Shown piece by piece: positions 37,640 through 47,997 of a stretch of 64,000 nucleotides of DNA (positions are counted from its first letter, which is position 1; every line of letters begins with the position of its first letter). The DNA lies in the NCBI GenBank assembly GCA_963971285.1, contig OZ020256.1, positions 8,372,541 to 8,436,540 of the forward strand, given 5' to 3'. Origin of the DNA: Astropecten irregularis. Lineage: Eukaryota; Echinodermata; Asteroidea; Paxillosida; Astropectinidae. A program made the translations under genes and the position numbers. The notes under the pieces are model-generated. The model saw only the letters and a list, made by a program, of their open reading frames with translations. It made no database searches and was not told the origin of the DNA.

Positions 37640-38465
37640 GTAGTGGAACTGTTATATGAACGTATGTTGGAATATATGTGATCAATCACCCTCATGTGAT
37701 GGCATATTGAAACACATGAACACATAAACTGCGTGACTGTACAAATACTTTGATCATGTTGATTGCTTATTTGTGCTGTACATTGACTGACTGATTATAG
37801 GATATGGCGTCACCTTTAAATATATATAATATTTTCTGGACAATATTTTTAAATATGATGTAAATATGTTGCAGTTTTATTTTGTTTGATTAAAAAAAGA
37901 CGTATGGTTTAAAAGTGACCATATCTCAACGTAAAAAAAACCTTAATTTTAGCCTACACGCAACCTACATCGATAGCATTTCGATTAAGATTTGGTGCTG
38001 GTAGTTAATGATATATAATAAGATTTACGTGCAAATATCTATGGCAAGATGTTAACAACTAAACAAAGTTTTGAGTCACGCAATTGGACATTACATGTAC
38101 ATATCTTATGTGTACAATGTTAACAGGCTAATGTGAGAAATATTTAAAAATTCATATAAAATCAAGAGATGCCGTAAATGTTCACTTCGCATCTACGATG
38201 TGGGAACTTTGTCTTGGCCTTTGTATGGTTAAAATTGACTGTTTAAAAGTGTATGAGGTGTATCAAACTTCTGTGTTGAGGCTATCATGGGTTTCCACTG
38301 AGACAACATAAATGAAGCACATTCCAATCTCCTTGCAGTGACTGCCATCTGGTACTAATCAGAGTCTCTTGTAATCACATCAGCATTGAAGCAAGCAATT
38401 AGTTAATGATACCTTAAGTGGTTGAGTAAACACATTGATTGAAAGATCAAATTAGAAGTTATATA
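37640..38465 (+). repeat. Long-unit insert, copy 3
   Basis: Third homologue of the long-unit insert, including the TTGTATGG and GAGTCTCTTGTAATC words. The junctions with flanking standard unit sequence are similar in all three. Confidence 0.8.
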
Positions 38466-39321
38466 CCATGGAGGTATATATACATGGCATCACCTTTAAA
38501 TATATGTAACATTGTCTGGACAATAACTTCCGGTTAATTCATCACAAGTAACTGAACATTTACAGACGTCATTGAATGCATGCAAGGTAAATACTTTCCA
38601 GTTTTCACTGATGTACATCATGTAATTACTGAGTAAACAGTATTTGAATAATTAAGTAATTTTCCCTTTAAAAGAGCATAACTTCCGGTTGAATGACGTC
38701 ACAAATTTCAAACTTCACATACATGTCAAGGTGCATTTGTGGTTCACACCCACAAAATTTGGCAGAAATCCATTGTTTACTTTCGGATTACGTAATCACT
38801 GTATATCTTTAACCAACCGCAGAGGGCTCTATATAGCTCGCATGACGTCATCGTTTATATTTTCTGAAAGCCCAAGACCTTCTCTATCTTTTCGCCAAAT
38901 ATACTTTATGTGCCCAAATCCTTCCGTTTTCGAGTTATTTTGAGTCAAACTCCAACTTCCGGTAACACCGGAAGTGAAGGTCATGTGTACACAAGACTGA
39001 ATATATTAATTGTTCAAATTTACGTGTTGAATAACATATGTCAATATCAAAATCGTAGGTCATGTGGTTCTCAAGTTATAGAGCACCAAAGTTTTTCCTT
39101 AAAACGCGTGTAATTAGATACCCGATGACCTCATCATGACGTCAATGTTCTAGGTACAACTTGACATCATGACCAAAGTTCCCACCAAGTTTCATGTCAA
39201 AATCTTGTAACTGTCATATAGAAGTCCTGCGGACAAGTTTGGGAAAAAAAAAACTGGAAAAAAAAAAAAACTCGAACAATAACAATAGGTGTTCGGCTTG
39301 AACCCGAACACCTAAAAAAAA

Positions 39322-39640
39322 CCGGAAGTGAAGGTCATTTGTACACAACATTGAATATATTAATTGTTCAGATTCACGTGGTGAGTAACATGTATGTCAA
39401 TATCAAAATCGTAGGTCATGTGGTTCTCAAGTTATAAAGCACCAAAGTTTTTCCTAAAAACGCGTGTAATTTGATACCCGATGACGTCATCATGACGTCA
39501 ATCTTCTAAATACAACTTGGCATCATGACCAAAGTTCCCACCAAGTTTCATGTCAATATCTTGTAACTGTCATATAGAAGTCCTGCAGACAAGTTTGGGA
39601 AGAAAAAAAATGGGAAAAAAAAAAAAAAAAAAAAAAACTC
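39322..39640 (+). repeat. Half-unit of the satellite
   Basis: First of two adjacent half-units in a 367-bp tandem pair; begins CCGGAAGTG after the hairpin at 39,286. Confidence 0.85.
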
Positions 39641-39688
39641 TAACAATAACAATAGGTGTTTGGCTTGAACCCGAACACCTAAAAAAAA

Positions 39689-39990
39689 CCGGAAGTGAAG
39701 GTCATTTGTACACAACATTGAATATATTAATTGCTCAGATTCAAGTGATGAGTAACATATGTCAATATCAAAATCGTAGGTCATGTGGTTCTCAAGTTAT
39801 AAAGCACCAAAGTTTTTCCTAAAAACGCGTGTAATTTGATACCCGATGACGTCATCATGACGTCAATCTTCTAAATACAACTTGACATCATGACCAAAGT
39901 TCCCACCAAGTTTCATGTCAATATCTTGTAACTGTCATATAGAAGTCCTGCAGACAAGTTTGGGAAGAAAAAAAATGGGAAAAAAAAACA
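39689..39990 (+). repeat. Half-unit of the satellite
   Basis: Second half-unit of the pair, offset by 367 bp. It shows that half-units can themselves be tandemly duplicated together with their hairpin. Confidence 0.85.
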
Positions 39991-41143
39991 AAAAAAACTA
40001 GACATTGTGGTTGTGGAACAACCACTAGGTGTTCGGGGTCTCATTTCGTAGTGGAAATGTTATTTGAACGTATGTTGGAACGTACAGTATGTGATCAATC
40101 GTCCCTCATTCAATGGAATATTAAAATACACTTCAACTGCGTGACTGAGCAAAATTAATACATGTACTACATGTACTGATTATGCTGATTGCAGTATTCG
40201 TACACTATGACTGATACCGTAAAATGACATCACCTTTAATATTGTATGGACAATAACTTCCGGTTAGTTCTTCACAACCAACTGAACATTTTCAGAAGTC
40301 ATTGAATGCACACGATATAAATATATTGCAATTTTCACTGACGTGCGTCATGTAATTATCGAGTAAACAGTATTTGAATAATGATACGTCATCTTTCCTT
40401 TAAAAGCGCACAACTTCCGGTTGCATGACGTCACAAATTTCAAACTTCACACACATGTCGAAGTTCATTAGTAGTTCACAGTCACCAAATTTGGCGGAAA
40501 TCCGTTGTTTACTTTTGGATTACGTAATCACTGCATATCTTTAATCCACCGAAGAGGGCGCTATACAGCCCGTATGACGTCATCGTTTATATTTTCTGAA
40601 AGCCCAAGACCTTGTCTATCTTTGAACCATTGAGGTTTTTTTTGCCTAAATCCTTCCGTTTTCGAGTTATTTTGAGTCAAACTTCAACTTCCGGTAACAC
40701 CGGAAGTGAAGGTCATTTATACACAACACTGAATATATCAATTGTTAGGATTTACGTGTTGAGTAACATATGTCAATATCAAAATCGTAGGTCATGTGGT
40801 TCACAAGTAATAGAACACCAAAGTTTTTCCTAAAAACGCGTGTAATTTGATACCCGATGACGTCATCATGACGTCAATCTTCTAATAACAACTTGGCATC
40901 ATGACCGAAGTTCCCACCAAGTTTCAAGTGAATATCTTGTAACCGTCATATAGAAGTCCTGCGGACAAATTTGGGAAGAAAAAAAATGGAAAAAAAAAAA
41001 AAAAACTCGAACAATTACAATAGGTGTTCGGCTTGAACCCGAACACCTAAAAAACTCTAACAATAACAAAACTATTACAAACATATAAAACAAAAACACA
41101 ACTTACATTGTTAATTGTTTGGGCCTTATAGTGATCGCAATTT

Positions 41144-41960
41144 AAATGTTCAATAATGAATTTTTAATAATGAATTGAAACACCTCATATTACTTTGAAT
41201 TTCGGGGAGCACACGCCTATGTAACGCTGATGTTAGCCTCCAACACATCTGTAAAAACTTGTTACGAAGTGCTTTTTGGTGTTCCTGTCATTGCAATTAA
41301 ATCCACCATCATAATAATCCTGCCATTTGCATTTTAGCACAAGCAAAATGGGCATCCAGGGTGACCGTGGGTTTTTGTATGTGTGTGCGCCTAACAGCTG
41401 CCACACTCTCATTTTCTCTCCTACTTTTCTGCTAATCTGTTGGGATATACTTTGGCATACTATGTGAATTTGTATGAGTTTGTTCATGATGTGTTGGTGA
41501 CTCGCCTGGACCATTTTGAAGAATATTTGTGTACTCAATGTCATGTATTTCGAACATCAAATTGTCAATGATTGTGAGTAGGTTCTGATAAGGAAGCCAT
41601 ACTTCTACCACAGTCAGTCTACATGGTGTATTTTGATGTTCACTCAGGCTTGAACATGAATTAAAAGACTTGGACCTGCACAATGCTAATGTGGAGCATC
41701 ACAACCTCTGCTTTTCTTCTTGTGTGCTGCTCTATCTCCCTCAATAGAACTGTTCTAAATGGACCTATTCAAAACCACAATAGACCAACCAAGAACCTTA
41801 GCAGACATCATGTTGGTGGGAGGATAATGTACAGTACTATCCAAATAATACAAGTTCTTTTCGTTTAGAACTTATTCAACATGGCGATATCCACCCGAAT
41901 CCAGGTCCTGTACCGGAAGAAAATAAGGGTTGTGAATGACATTCTTCTGTACCTTGATAA
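41144..41960. other. Unique DNA, no gene recognised
   Basis: The array ends at about 41,143. Two overlapping minus-strand frames (41233-41544 and 41432-41683) have ordinary composition and match no family I know. Neither has convincing splice borders, so neither is called. Confidence 0.5.
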
Positions 41961-42336
41961 GGTTCGAGTCATTGAGGTACAATCACTATGCATGTGAAGG
42001 TGTACTTGGTAATTCCATATAAAAATATTCTTTATGAAAATGTTGAGATATCTTGTTTCGTTCACTAGATATCTTTAAAAGAACTGTAATGACCAAAATT
42101 TCAATAAGTCATAAAAAAATCATCTCCATCTCCATTGTCTACAGCTGTAAAGCATCATTAACTACTTCGCGACGGTATCAAAAAATTAAAAAACAAGCCG
42201 GGTGGGCTTGTTTTTTAATTTTTAATATCTAGTGAACGAAACAAGATATCTCAACATTTTCATAAAGAATATTTTTATATGGAATTACCAAGTACACCTT
42301 CACATGCATAGTGATTGTACCTCAATGACTCGAACC
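41961..42336. mobile_element. Small foldback element with nested hairpin
   Basis: Arms of 112 bp (41,961-42,072 and 42,225-42,336) are near-perfect inverted repeats, beginning GGTTCGAGTC and ending GACTCGAACC. In the spacer is a second perfect 19-bp palindrome (42,181-42,199 with 42,205-42,223, loop GGGTG). Non-coding. The flanks show no clear target duplication. It is a MITE/foldback-like unit of unknown superfamily. Confidence 0.8.
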
Positions 42337-42439
42337 CCAAGGAATTGAATGTAAACTTTGAATCATCCAGATTTCAACTCGTGCATGGTTGAATTGTCAA
42401 GTCAAATTGTGCATAAATATAGAGTAGTAGGGGATCGAC

Positions 42440-43703
42440 TCACAATGGACTCACAGAGCTGGTCCATAACATGCTTTCGAACCGTAGATTCTTTGTAGAC
42501 CTTTGTGGTAAACGGAGCCGCTGGAGGACACAGAAAAACGGCCTCCCTCAAGGAAGTGTGCTCGCCCCTCTGTTGTTCAACATCTACACAAACGATCAAC
42601 CCATCCAACCAGACACAAGATGCTTCCTCTATGCTGATGACCTCTGCATCACATCGGAGAAGGATACTCATGAGGAAGTCGAAACATCCCTCACCAATGC
42701 CCTGGAAAAGCTTATCCCCTACTACGCCACCAACCACCTCAGAGCTAACCTGGACAAGACACAAATCAGCGCCTTCCAACTCAAGAACAGGGAAGCAAAT
42801 CACCAATTACGGATTAGCTGGTATGGGAAATGGCTGCAGCACACCACCAATCCAGTCTACCTAGGGGTGACACTTGACAGGTCCATCACATACAAGGATC
42901 ATACCATGAAGATTAAGGCAAAAGTGGGATCAAGGAATAATATCCTTAAGAAGCTCACCAACACTAAGTGGGGTGCCGATCCAAAGATAGTCCGTACGAC
43001 AGCACTGGCCTTATGTTACTCAGCTGCAGAGTATGCATCACCAGTCTTGAGTAGATCAGCCCATGCCATCAAGATCGACACTGCCTTGAACACCTCCTGC
43101 CTGGCAATTACTGGCTTCCTGAAGCCTACAAAGGTTGACGACCTGTACCTACTGAGCGGTATAGCCCCCCTAACATCCGGAGGGCAGTTGCATCTCTGAA
43201 GGAAAGGCTGAAACAGGAAACTGACTGTCGCCACCCTCTTTTCAACTATGAGCCATCGAGAAAGAGACTGAAATCTTGGCACAGCTTCATGCACTCCGTA
43301 GAGGCCTTGAACAACAGTCCTGAAAGACAGCGTTCGTCCCTGTGGGCTGAACATCTCTCCCTTTCACCTCATATGGTCCCCATAACAAACCCCAAGGAGG
43401 CCCTACCCCCAGGTGCCAGTGAATCGTGGCCTTTCTGGTCATGCCTCAACCGACTTAGAACTGCTGTCGGCCGTTGCAAAACCAATCTTGCAAAATGGGG
43501 GTACAGCGACACTGAAGAGACCAGCTGCCTGTGCGGAGAAGAGCAGACCTGCAACATCTTCTTGTCTGCTCACTTATGCCAGAGCCATGCACACCTGAGG
43601 ACCTGATGGCACTTACTCCCCCTGCCATGCAATGCACCCAACACTGAAGTGGACTTATCTATTGACTCAGTAACTAGCATAGTGACTCGAAAAGAAGAAG
43701 ACT
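42440..43703 (+). pseudogene. 5'-truncated LINE reverse transcriptase (I/Jockey-like)
   Basis: The 242-codon frame 42471-43199 has reverse transcriptase signatures: LPQGSVLAPLLFNIYTND (catalytic region B), then the YADD active site, then YLGVTLDRS and the thumb-like AEYASPVLSRSAH stretch. Endonuclease and RT finger domains are absent, as in a 5'-truncated insertion. A run of six C near 43,164-43,169, where seven are needed, shifts the frame; coding continues in the next frame through WAEH, a tract with LNRLRTAVGR, and a CLCG…H…C zinc-binding tail, with a second shift near 43,550. The 3' end near 43,703 (CGAAAAGAAGAAG) resembles LINE 3' tails. The clade is judged from motif style only; a dead copy. 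Confidence 0.88.
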
Positions 43704-45229
43704 CACAATGGAAGTGGCATGTAACATCGCCCAAATACACATACTGTACCTGATTTTCAAACATAATAATTTATCTGTATTAAATGATGAATAATAAATT
43801 GTATGAGTTTGGAAACATTTCCCACCTGAGAGTAGGTATTCTGCCAATATTTAGCGCCGTTATTTCTTTTTTCTTCTAAATTACGCGTTTCATATCTGCG
43901 CCGGGATAAAATCTAATCAATGGCCACGATCGCGTGAGGTATTTTACACAGACTCTTTTCCATTGACAAGACTGAGGACAAATTGGGTCCATGCCTTCTC
44001 ATCAGTAGCTCCACGGCTTTGCAATAGCGCTCCGCATTTGCGCTAAAAATAGCACCGGACCCCAGACAAACATTGCAACCATGACACATGTGTGGGTGTG
44101 CGCGTGCATGTACACTACGTGTGTGATCAATGTTTGTCTGACATCCGGGGATTTTTTGACGTCATTAGTGCGGAGCGATATTCACTCCCTCCTGCTCTCC
44201 AAAATATTACGGGACAGTCGGGACTTGAAAGCTTCATATCCGGCCTCAAAACCTACATGTACTTTTTTCAGCAATTTAGTGATAAATAACTGTTGGTGGA
44301 GCCGGCACCTTTGAATGTGTTCACAAAGATGAATGGCGCTATATAAATGCTGTGTATCATCATCATCATTATTTATGTACACAGAAGCCTATTCTTTCCC
44401 AGGAATAAAGCATCATGTCAAGTTACAGTAAGCGGACCTTCGTGTCATCCGAGGTTGGCTTTAATAACAAGGTTTTACTGTAGTAGTAGCAGACCTGCCA
44501 ACCAGTACGCATTTGGCGTATTTTGTATGCAAATTGATAGAAATACGCCATTATGCTTTTATCCCCATAAAATATGCACGGACACAAATTAAGAAACGGC
44601 TTTGTGAAGTCTAATCAAAAGCAAGATAAAAGCGGCATCACGAATGCGTAAAGTAGGGCGATCATGATTGGCGCACTCAATGGACACTGTGGACAGACTA
44701 CGTGGTTCAGCACAATCTGCCATTTTTGTTGTTGGATGATTTCACTGACATCGTAAAGACGTGAAACATGTAGAAAAATTGCATCACATTTTGCATGTCG
44801 CCGGACAAAAAATACCACTTGTATTGTGCAGACCAGCTTAGGCCAACCATGGAGATGAGTCAACAGACCTCAACTGCTTAAATGAATGAAAGAAACTGCC
44901 TCAATAGCAGGAATTTATATAATGTTCAAATCCATCATCAATATTTTATATACAAGTTCAATTGGTGCATAGCCACATAAAAACTCAAGCAAGCTCATGA
45001 ATCTTTCTTGTTTGTTCTATTAAAAAAATACACATTTTGGCATCTCTGAATACTGGATTCTCAATGTTGTCAGGTCTGTTGTAGTAGAATAGTCATAAGA
45101 GGCACTAAATGGGTCAATGATTAGACAATGGACATGCATTTTATTTATAGTCGCTGCCATTTTTGCGTACATTGTGTCAGCCATTTTAACGCTTTCTTTC
45201 TTCAACTTCATTTGTCATTTTACAAGCAG
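43704..45229. other. Intergenic or intronic DNA with repeat remnants
   Basis: No gene recognised. Holds a SINE/LINE-type 3' tail (44,283-44,376) and other AT-rich unique sequence. If 45,230-45,444 is a real internal exon, part of this stretch would be its upstream intron. Confidence 0.45.
44283..44376 (+). repeat. SINE/LINE 3'-tail remnant
   Basis: Contains GAATGGCGCTATATAAATGC followed by a degenerate (ATC)n run, a tail type shared by many animal SINEs and their CR1/L2-like LINE partners. No tRNA head is seen upstream, so it is a fragment. Confidence 0.55.
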
Positions 45230-45444
45230 AATTCTACCCGAAATCCCCTGATGATGTTCACAGTAAAACTTTTGGCCAGCTTTATGAGAAGAATGAGTGC
45301 TTTTTCTCTGAAAGTGCTTATCAAGAAATGCCTGCGAGCCCTTGGAATACCTCTGCAGCTGCCTATGAGGACATGCCAGTGGAAAAGATGGAAGCGATTC
45401 ATGATGTATTCACAGAATTGGCTGTCATCAACAAAAAGTTAAAG
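45230..45444 (+). CDS. Probable internal exon of an unidentified host gene
   Basis: A 215-nt stretch bounded by a good acceptor (TTTTACAAGCAG before 45,230) and a good donor (AAG followed by GTATTG at 45,445). One frame is open across it (two leading bases, then 71 codons ending exactly at the donor), starting FYPKSPDD, with SPWNTSAAAYEDMP in the middle and ending ELAVINKKLK. The composition (acidic, Ser/Pro-containing, then a likely amphipathic helix) looks protein-like, unlike the repeats around it. I recognise no domain. No neighbouring exon was identified, so the gene is not delimited; the exon could also be a relic. Longer frames overlapping it lack splice support and look like shadows. 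Confidence 0.45.
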
Positions 45445-45674
45445 GTATTGTAGACATTTCATACATAAGCATGATAAGAGTTCTTGTTGTGGATTCATGT
45501 AATCAGCCAAATTATATGACATCAGTTTTTCCTATGCCTATTAGATCAAGCAAATTTATTACACTGTATGGTGCTTTAAAGCTTGTTTTTGTGTACATGA
45601 TTTATGTTCAGCTTTGTGAACATACACATGAGAGTAAGGTCACATGAAGATATTCATGTAAAGTATAATTAACA
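45445..45674. other. Putative intron, nothing recognised
   Basis: AT-rich sequence after the candidate donor, leading to the TTAA MITE; no features seen. Confidence 0.4.
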
Positions 45675-45949
45675 TTAAGGTGACCATATTTTGTTGAGAT
45701 GATCCGGGGACAGTGATCCGTGTCCTGGGGGAGGGGTATAATTTTGAAAATTGTTTGAATCCAGATGGTGCCTACATGCAAAATGGTGGCATCTATGGAC
45801 ATCTTTTCCAGTTGACATGAGTGGGTTACATACTTATATGTCTTAGGTGGTTGTCTTCGTATACTTCTCTGAAGAATTGATCTTCTTCAGTACAAAATAT
45901 GTCAAATCGGGGACTGTCCCCGGAAATCTGGGACGTCTGGTCACCTTAA
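45675..45949. mobile_element. Small MITE with TTAA target duplication
   Basis: TTAA at 45,675-45,678 and 45,946-45,949 brackets 267 bp with inverted ends GGTGACCA/TGGTCACC. Inside are GGGGACTGTCCCC-type palindromic words. TTAA duplications fit piggyBac- or Kolobok-type elements. Non-coding. Confidence 0.7.
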
Positions 45950-46103
45950 TTTACATGTATTTTGTATATTTATTATTTCTTTTCTTTGTATATTTTTGTT
46001 TTGTAAATTTTGTCTGACTAAATAGTATTTGATATAATCATCAAATAACCACAAGGGAAACTGACTGACATTAAAGTCATTGAAAAGTAAACAAAGAAAA
46101 ATT

Positions 46104-46175
46104 GACTGGAGCGGGATTCGAACCGGCGACCTCCTGAACACCGTACAGGCGCTCTACCAACTGAGCTATCCAGCC
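46104..46175 (-). tRNA. tRNA-Thr-like sequence, SINE head
   Basis: A 72-nt cloverleaf: acceptor GGCTGGA/TCCAGTC (one G-T pair), D-arm GCTC/GAGC, anticodon arm CCTG/CAGG, T-arm GCCGG-TTCGAAT-CCCGC. Boxes A and B are good. The anticodon reads GGT (Thr), but the base before it is C where T is expected, and the arm has a T-T mismatch. It is repeated with a SINE body nearby, so it is probably a SINE head rather than a working tRNA gene. Confidence 0.6.
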
Positions 46176-46425
46176 CTACGTTGGTGGTGACCCCAATAGT
46201 CAATTATCTTTGTTCGTTTGGCAGTCAGAAGCCATGAAACCACGCACACACCGCCATGCCCCAGGGATCGTTTTAATGATACACGCAGCAATGGTGCAAC
46301 CTGGGAACGGTACATGGGGGATCACTCAAAGAGGATACAGCTTATAAATTAATATAATCATCAAATAACCACAAGGGAAACTGACTGAAATAATAAAGTC
46401 ATTGAAAAGTGAACAAAGAAAAATT

Positions 46426-46493
46426 GACTGGAGCGGGATTAGAACCGGCGACCTCCTGAACACCGTACAGGCGCTCTACCAACTGAGCTATCC
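46426..46493 (-). repeat. tRNA-like SINE head, second copy
   Basis: Same sequence as 46,104-46,175 but with one change in the T-loop (TTCTAAT on the coding strand) and the 5' acceptor cut short before GGATAGC. Not functional as a tRNA. Confidence 0.65.
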
Positions 46494-46592
46494 ATCTTTG
46501 AATAGATTCATCTGGATTGTAGATTGACAGATATTTTTGGAGATTCATTGTGTCAAATCCAGTGTAAAGGTGGAAAATTGTACTCACTATTT

Positions 46593-46631
46593 AGTGACGT
46601 TTCACTGATAAGCTTTCAGTTTCATCAGACT
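46593..46631 (-). ncRNA. Hammerhead-ribozyme-like motif, Penelope end
   Basis: On the minus strand: exact CTGATGA, then a 5-bp stem ACTGA/TCAGT with loop AAGCTTA, then GAAA and CGTC. Stem I is only three pairs (AGT/ACT), and one extra A lies between core and stem. It overlaps the 3' end of a Penelope-like reading frame. Hammerheads are an established feature of Penelope-like elements; activity here is uncertain. Confidence 0.45.
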
Positions 46632-47885
46632 GGCGACTCATACCACTGCTCACTGTCCTTTTATTGACGTTGGAGACTGCCGTAGAGGGCGTGGTAATGA
46701 GACCATCAAAGATGTTATATAACTTGTAGGCCCCCTCGTCCCTGTTGAGCACATGGTCACCTCTCCTCTAGACTTGCAGGCTAGTCGTTGTAAGTCGCGT
46801 TGATCGTCTCTTCTTTCACGCAATTCTCGCGAAACCGCGCGAGACTCATGGCTACGGCGAGAGTTCGGCTCTCGGCGTGGGACCACTCGAATACAACGAC
46901 TAGACAAACACGATTTCAGTTTGTACACGACCTATGGGCTCTTTAGCCGAAATCGTACGGACGTGTCTGATTGGCCAATATTTATTAAACAATGAATATT
47001 CAATAGGCCTATGTAGGCCTATGTTACATCGTGCAGCACAGCTACGTTGAATAGACAACCACAGGCATCGCACATCTAGATAGCCATAATAGTATGACCT
47101 TGACAGTGATACTTTTAACTCTAGTGCGTCGTGAATTTACATGTGCATATTTTGTTTTTATCTTCTTCGTGCATAAATAAAGAAATAAGTAATAGTCCGT
47201 CTTACTAACTGTAGTTATAGTGTAGACCACTTGCTATAGAGAAATCATTTACATGCATTTGCCATGGGCATTATTCATTTTTATGAAGTAATGCACACAT
47301 TTTAAGCTGATAGATATTACTTTTGTTCCAGTTTACTACAAACAATTATTTATTAAATCATTCAACTTAAAAAGGAATCGAACAAAAACCATAGTTTGAA
47401 AATGCAGTCTAATGTAACTAACTACAGTATAGTACTGTTGCCTTATTTGAAATTGTATATCACCCTCAAATAAAATGGACTCATCTTAACGGCCGTCTCT
47501 ATGGCAACCACGATGCAAAGCAGGCCCGTACGTGAATAAATGAATAATGTCTAAATCGTGTTTGGCTATTCGTTATTTTCGAGTGGTCCTGCGCCGAGAG
47601 CCGAACTCTCGCCGTAGCCATGAGTCTGGCGAGAAAGTAGAGCGGTTTCACGAGAGTAGCATGAAAGAAGAGACGATCAACGCGATGTACAACGACTAGC
47701 CTGCTAGTCTACCTCTCCTCCTGATCCAAATGGATTCTTTAAGCCATCTGGTGGTTTTGTCCGATTCTTGGTCTATGATTTTTGCATTGTCCCATTCAAT
47801 GTTGTGGTTGGTGTCTACGACATGGTCTGTGATGGCCGATTTGTACTGCTCCGTAGAAGACTCCTTGCTATCCTGCCCTACATTG
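46600..47885 (-). pseudogene. Penelope-like retroelement fragment
   Basis: On the minus strand, the part between about 47,885 and 47,712 reads in the style of a Penelope GIY-YIG region (YKSAITDHV, NIEWDNAKIID, LKESIWIR). After the MITE at 46,769-47,711 it resumes with NRDEGAYKL, a typical Penelope C-terminal signature. No reverse transcriptase domain is present in this piece. It is a broken, 5'-truncated copy, older than the MITE that splits it. Confidence 0.78.
46769..47711. mobile_element. 943-bp MITE with 9-bp target duplication (Mutator-like)
   Basis: Begins TAGACTTGCAGGC and ends GCCTGCTAGTCTA, flanked by CCTCTCCTC at 46,760-46,768 and 47,712-47,720. Inverted similarity extends about 140 bp inward (TCGTCTCTTC, GAGAGTTCGGCTCTCGG). 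The 9-bp duplication suggests the Mutator superfamily. No transposase. A related, right-truncated copy lies at 57,097-57,585. Confidence 0.85.
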
Positions 47886-47991
47886 GTTGTGACCCCAATA
47901 GTCAATTATCTTTGTTCGTTTGGCAGTCAGAAGCCAAACGCTTCTGACTGCCAAACGAACAAAGATAATTGACTATTGGGGTCACCACCAA
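47883..47991. repeat. Near-perfect 51-bp palindrome
   Basis: Arms 47,883-47,933 and 47,941-47,991 match at 50 of 51 positions around a 7-nt centre (CCAAACG). Each arm is the SINE leader sequence GACTGCCAAACGAAC plus CACCACCAA, so two leaders lie head to head, the right one leading into the tRNA-like head at 47,998. Confidence 0.85.
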
Positions 47992-47997
47992 CGTAGG

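Larger units (their letters stand above)
23544..41143 (+). repeat. Satellite-like tandem array, right block
   Basis: Continuation of the left array. Anchors lie near 24050, 25531, 26400, 27413, 28620, 30109, 31571, 32564, 33590, 35427, 36352, 37266, 38956 and 40686, with half-units between. Unit content is as in the left block. The roughly 75-bp spacer recurs at 25919, 28138, 36789 and 41063, and the array stops inside its last copy at about 41,143. Three long units carry an extra 0.6-0.8 kb. The block is more rearranged than the left one, with recent duplications covering 23.5-30.1 kb. Confidence 0.95.
46034..46500 (-). repeat. Tandem pair of tRNA-derived SINE-like repeats
   Basis: Two copies offset by about 321 bp, each with a tRNA-like head and a body ending near the TTATTTGATGATTAT motif (minus strand). 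Between the heads lies a segment ending with the GACTGCCAAACGAAC leader that also precedes the head at 47,998. The layout suggests a longer repeat containing a tRNA-like core, tandemly duplicated, with the second copy cut inside its acceptor. Confidence 0.7.

Noticed and set aside
1-41143. CRISPR array
   Set aside because: Regular hairpins and repeats caught the eye, but the period is near 1 kb, there are no short unique spacers, and the context is eukaryotic.
41233-41683. Two overlapping minus-strand frames of 83-103 codons
   Set aside because: Plausible composition but no recognised domain and no convincing exon borders; left as unannotated unique DNA.
42182-42224. Rho-independent-type terminator
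   Set aside because: The GC-containing 19-bp stem with a T-run looks like one, but this is animal DNA and the hairpin sits in the loop of a foldback element.
46018-46203. Frame with DSSVGRAPVRCSGGRRFESR peptide
   Set aside because: It is the translation of the tRNA-like SINE head, a common false gene call.
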